Origin: an uncultured Verrucomicrobiota bacterium
Lineage (GTDB): Bacteria; Verrucomicrobiota; Verrucomicrobiia; Limisphaerales; UBA9464
Direction of reading: 5' to 3'
Length of the DNA stretch: 36,487 nucleotides
NCBI GenBank assembly: GCA_903910585.1
Contig: CAIWAH010000264.1
Location: 1-36,487, forward strand
Shown here: positions 35,600 to 36,487 of the stretch, piece after piece
Numbering within the stretch: position 1 is the stretch's first letter
Layout of the letters: every line of letters begins with the position of its first letter
The notes under the pieces: model-generated
Database searches by the model: none
Told to the model about the DNA's origin: nothing
The model's input: the letters and a program-made list of their open reading frames with translations, nothing else
Translations under genes and position numbers: made by a program

Positions 35600-35911
35600 C
35601 TAGCCCTTCATCGTGGCCGCCTCGTCCACGTTGCTGCTGCGGTAGTGCCGGTAGATGGCGATGACCAGCGCCAGGCCCACCGCAGCCTCGGCGGCGGCGA
35701 CCGCGATAGCGAAGAGGACAAACATCACGCCGGTGAGCGCCTCGGGGTTCGGGCCGTAGCGCCAGAAGGCGAGGAAGTTCAGGTTGGCCGCGTTGAGCAT
35801 CAGCTCCACGCCCACCAGCACGAGGATGGCGTTCCGGCGGGTCAGCGCGCCGGCCAGCCCGACCGCGAACAGCAGGGCGCTGACAAAAAGATAGCCGTGG
35901 AGCGGGGTCAT
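35600..35911 (-). CDS. nuoK: NADH-quinone oxidoreductase subunit K
   Basis: A 103-aa complex I membrane subunit with three helices: PLHGYLFVSALLFAVGLAGAL, AILVLVGVELMLNAANLNFLAF with the conserved Glu of the half-channel, and FVLFAIAVAAAEAAVGLALVIAIYRH with the second Glu. Length and order are typical. The ATG at 35911 is preceded by the hairpin spacer; the stop is 2 nt before the nuoL start. Confidence 0.95.
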   Translation of the reverse strand: MTPLHGYLFVSALLFAVGLAGALTRRNAILVLVGVELMLNAANLNFLAFWRYGPNPEALTGVMFVLFAIAVAAAEAAVGLALVIAIYRHYRSSNVDEAATMKG

Positions 35912-36019
35912 GCGGGAAAGCAGGTGGGCAGGTGAGAAAGTGAGCAGGTGGGAACTCTCGCTTTCCCACTTTCCCACTTTCTCACCTGCGTTGATTGAAG
36001 CGACTGCATGGTGTCGGAG
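35912..36019. repeat. Purine/pyrimidine-rich hairpin between nuoJ and nuoK
   Basis: A perfect 15-bp inverted repeat (35928-35942 with 35975-35989, GCAGGTGAGAAAGTG type) encloses a second 7-bp stem (35948-35954 with 35963-35969, GTGGGAA/TTCCCAC) with an 8-nt loop. GGTGAGAAAGTG, GGTGGGAA and similar words repeat within it. It is the only long spacer in an operon whose other genes overlap or almost touch. It could process or stabilise the mRNA, or simply be an inserted interspersed repeat. Confidence 0.65.
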
Positions 36020-36487
36020 TTATCCTTTCGTCTCCTCAGGGCGCTCGCGCATCGCGATGACGACGGCGCCGAGCATGGCGGCGGTGAGCAGCAGGGCGAT
36101 CACCTGCAGCGGGAGCACGAAGTCGCCCACCAGCTTGTCGCCGACTTCCTTCACCGGCAGCGCGGGGGCCACGGAATCTTTGGCCAGGGACTTGAGGGCG
36201 GAACTGCCGCCGACGGCCCATGCCAGGGAACCGAAAACCGCGAGGGCCACGCCCAGACCAGTCCAAAGCCCGTAGCTGACCCGGCCGGCCGGGGCTTCGC
36301 CGCTGCGAGTCAGCAGGACCGCGAAGACGATCAGGATCGCGACCGCACCGACATAGACGAGCATCTGGACGAACGCGGCGAATTCCGCGCCGAGGTTCAG
36401 GTAAAGCAGCGCCAGGCCGACGAGGGAAACCGTCACGCAGAGCGAGCAGTGGACGAGGTTCCGCAACGTCATCGCCGCGACGGCGGC
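36020..36487 (-). CDS. nuoJ: NADH-quinone oxidoreductase subunit J, 5' end outside the window
   Basis: A complex I membrane subunit, here at least 155 residues. NLVHCSLCVTVSLVGLALLYLNLGAEFAAF is cut into the usual TM2 and quinone-side region, followed by VQMLVYVGAVAILIVFAVLL (the TM3 pi-bulge helix of NuoJ) and two further helices. An ATG at 36472 exists, but the family has about 20-25 residues before NLVHCAL, and the frame stays open to the window edge (AAVAA before that Met). The gene is therefore taken to start beyond 36487. It is followed by nuoK after a 108-bp spacer with a long hairpin. Confidence 0.9.
   Translation of the reverse strand, partial: AAVAAMTLRNLVHCSLCVTVSLVGLALLYLNLGAEFAAFVQMLVYVGAVAILIVFAVLLTRSGEAPAGRVSYGLWTGLGVALAVFGSLAWAVGGSSALKSLAKDSVAPALPVKEVGDKLVGDFVLPLQVIALLLTAAMLGAVVIAMRERPEETKG

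Noticed and set aside
32400..35603. 1067-aa plus-strand frame opposite nuoM and nuoL
   Set aside because: The product is made of His/Arg/Glu/Gln runs, the usual antisense image of hydrophobic, GC-rich membrane-protein codons; the nuo genes are unmistakable on the other strand.

Overview
The window is GC-rich bacterial chromosome, and the protein families point to Verrucomicrobiota, most likely a relative of Pedosphaera/Limisphaera. The pointers are a very long DUF1080 + PVC-type dehydrogenase + HEAT + LamG + cytochrome c protein, a Tat-exported Gfo/Idh/MocA oxidoreductase, a complex I operon with two nuoM genes, and a cdaA-cdaR-glmM cluster in a Gram-negative setting (TolC, paired M16 peptidases). 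This is inference from gene content; there is no rRNA gene. I saw no tRNA, CRISPR array or insertion sequence.

Layout. 1-2593 (+): a hybrid sensor kinase broken by an in-frame TAG and by a one-base shift in a run of seven G. 2600-6538 (-): an M16 peptidase pair (one active, one inactive subunit) enclosing an overlapping small-protein/PIN-domain pair. 6674-7402 (+): ubiE. 7374-11350 (-): small membrane protein, GNAT acetyltransferase, membrane-anchored GrpE-like protein, Gfo/Idh/MocA oxidoreductase, lipoate-ligase-like protein. 11451-14070 (+): unknown lipoprotein, pdxJ, acpS. 14071-14134: tandem hairpins between convergent genes. 14145-16364: a sigma-70 factor and a divergent MerR/cobalamin-binding regulator around a 198-bp spacer. 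16592-17503 (+): response regulator with a LuxR-type HTH. 17533-21831 (-): the giant cytochrome protein. 21933-25840 (+): glyoxalase-fold protein, folP, cdaA, cdaR, glmM. 25997-28914 (-): TolC-like protein and a COG2907 flavoprotein. 28979-36487 (-): nuoJ(partial)-K-L-M-M-N.

The most interesting system is the CarH/LitR-like regulator facing the sigma factor. The regulator has the W-x9-EH signature and a cobalamin-ligand-type His at the spacing known for AdoCbl photoreceptors. The spacer carries TTGTCTA-type units set 11 bp apart. One group covers a TTGACA-17-GATAGA promoter for the sigma gene and another covers the regulator's own start codon. I infer a light/B12-controlled sigma-factor switch with autoregulation.

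Second, complex I looks like the '2M' type: two NuoM subunits plus a lengthened NuoL lateral-helix region, with the TM7 lysine replaced by Leu in the second NuoM. Third, a 71-bp palindromic element sits in frame inside the giant cytochrome gene, and another long hairpin lies between nuoJ and nuoK; both look like interspersed-repeat insertions.
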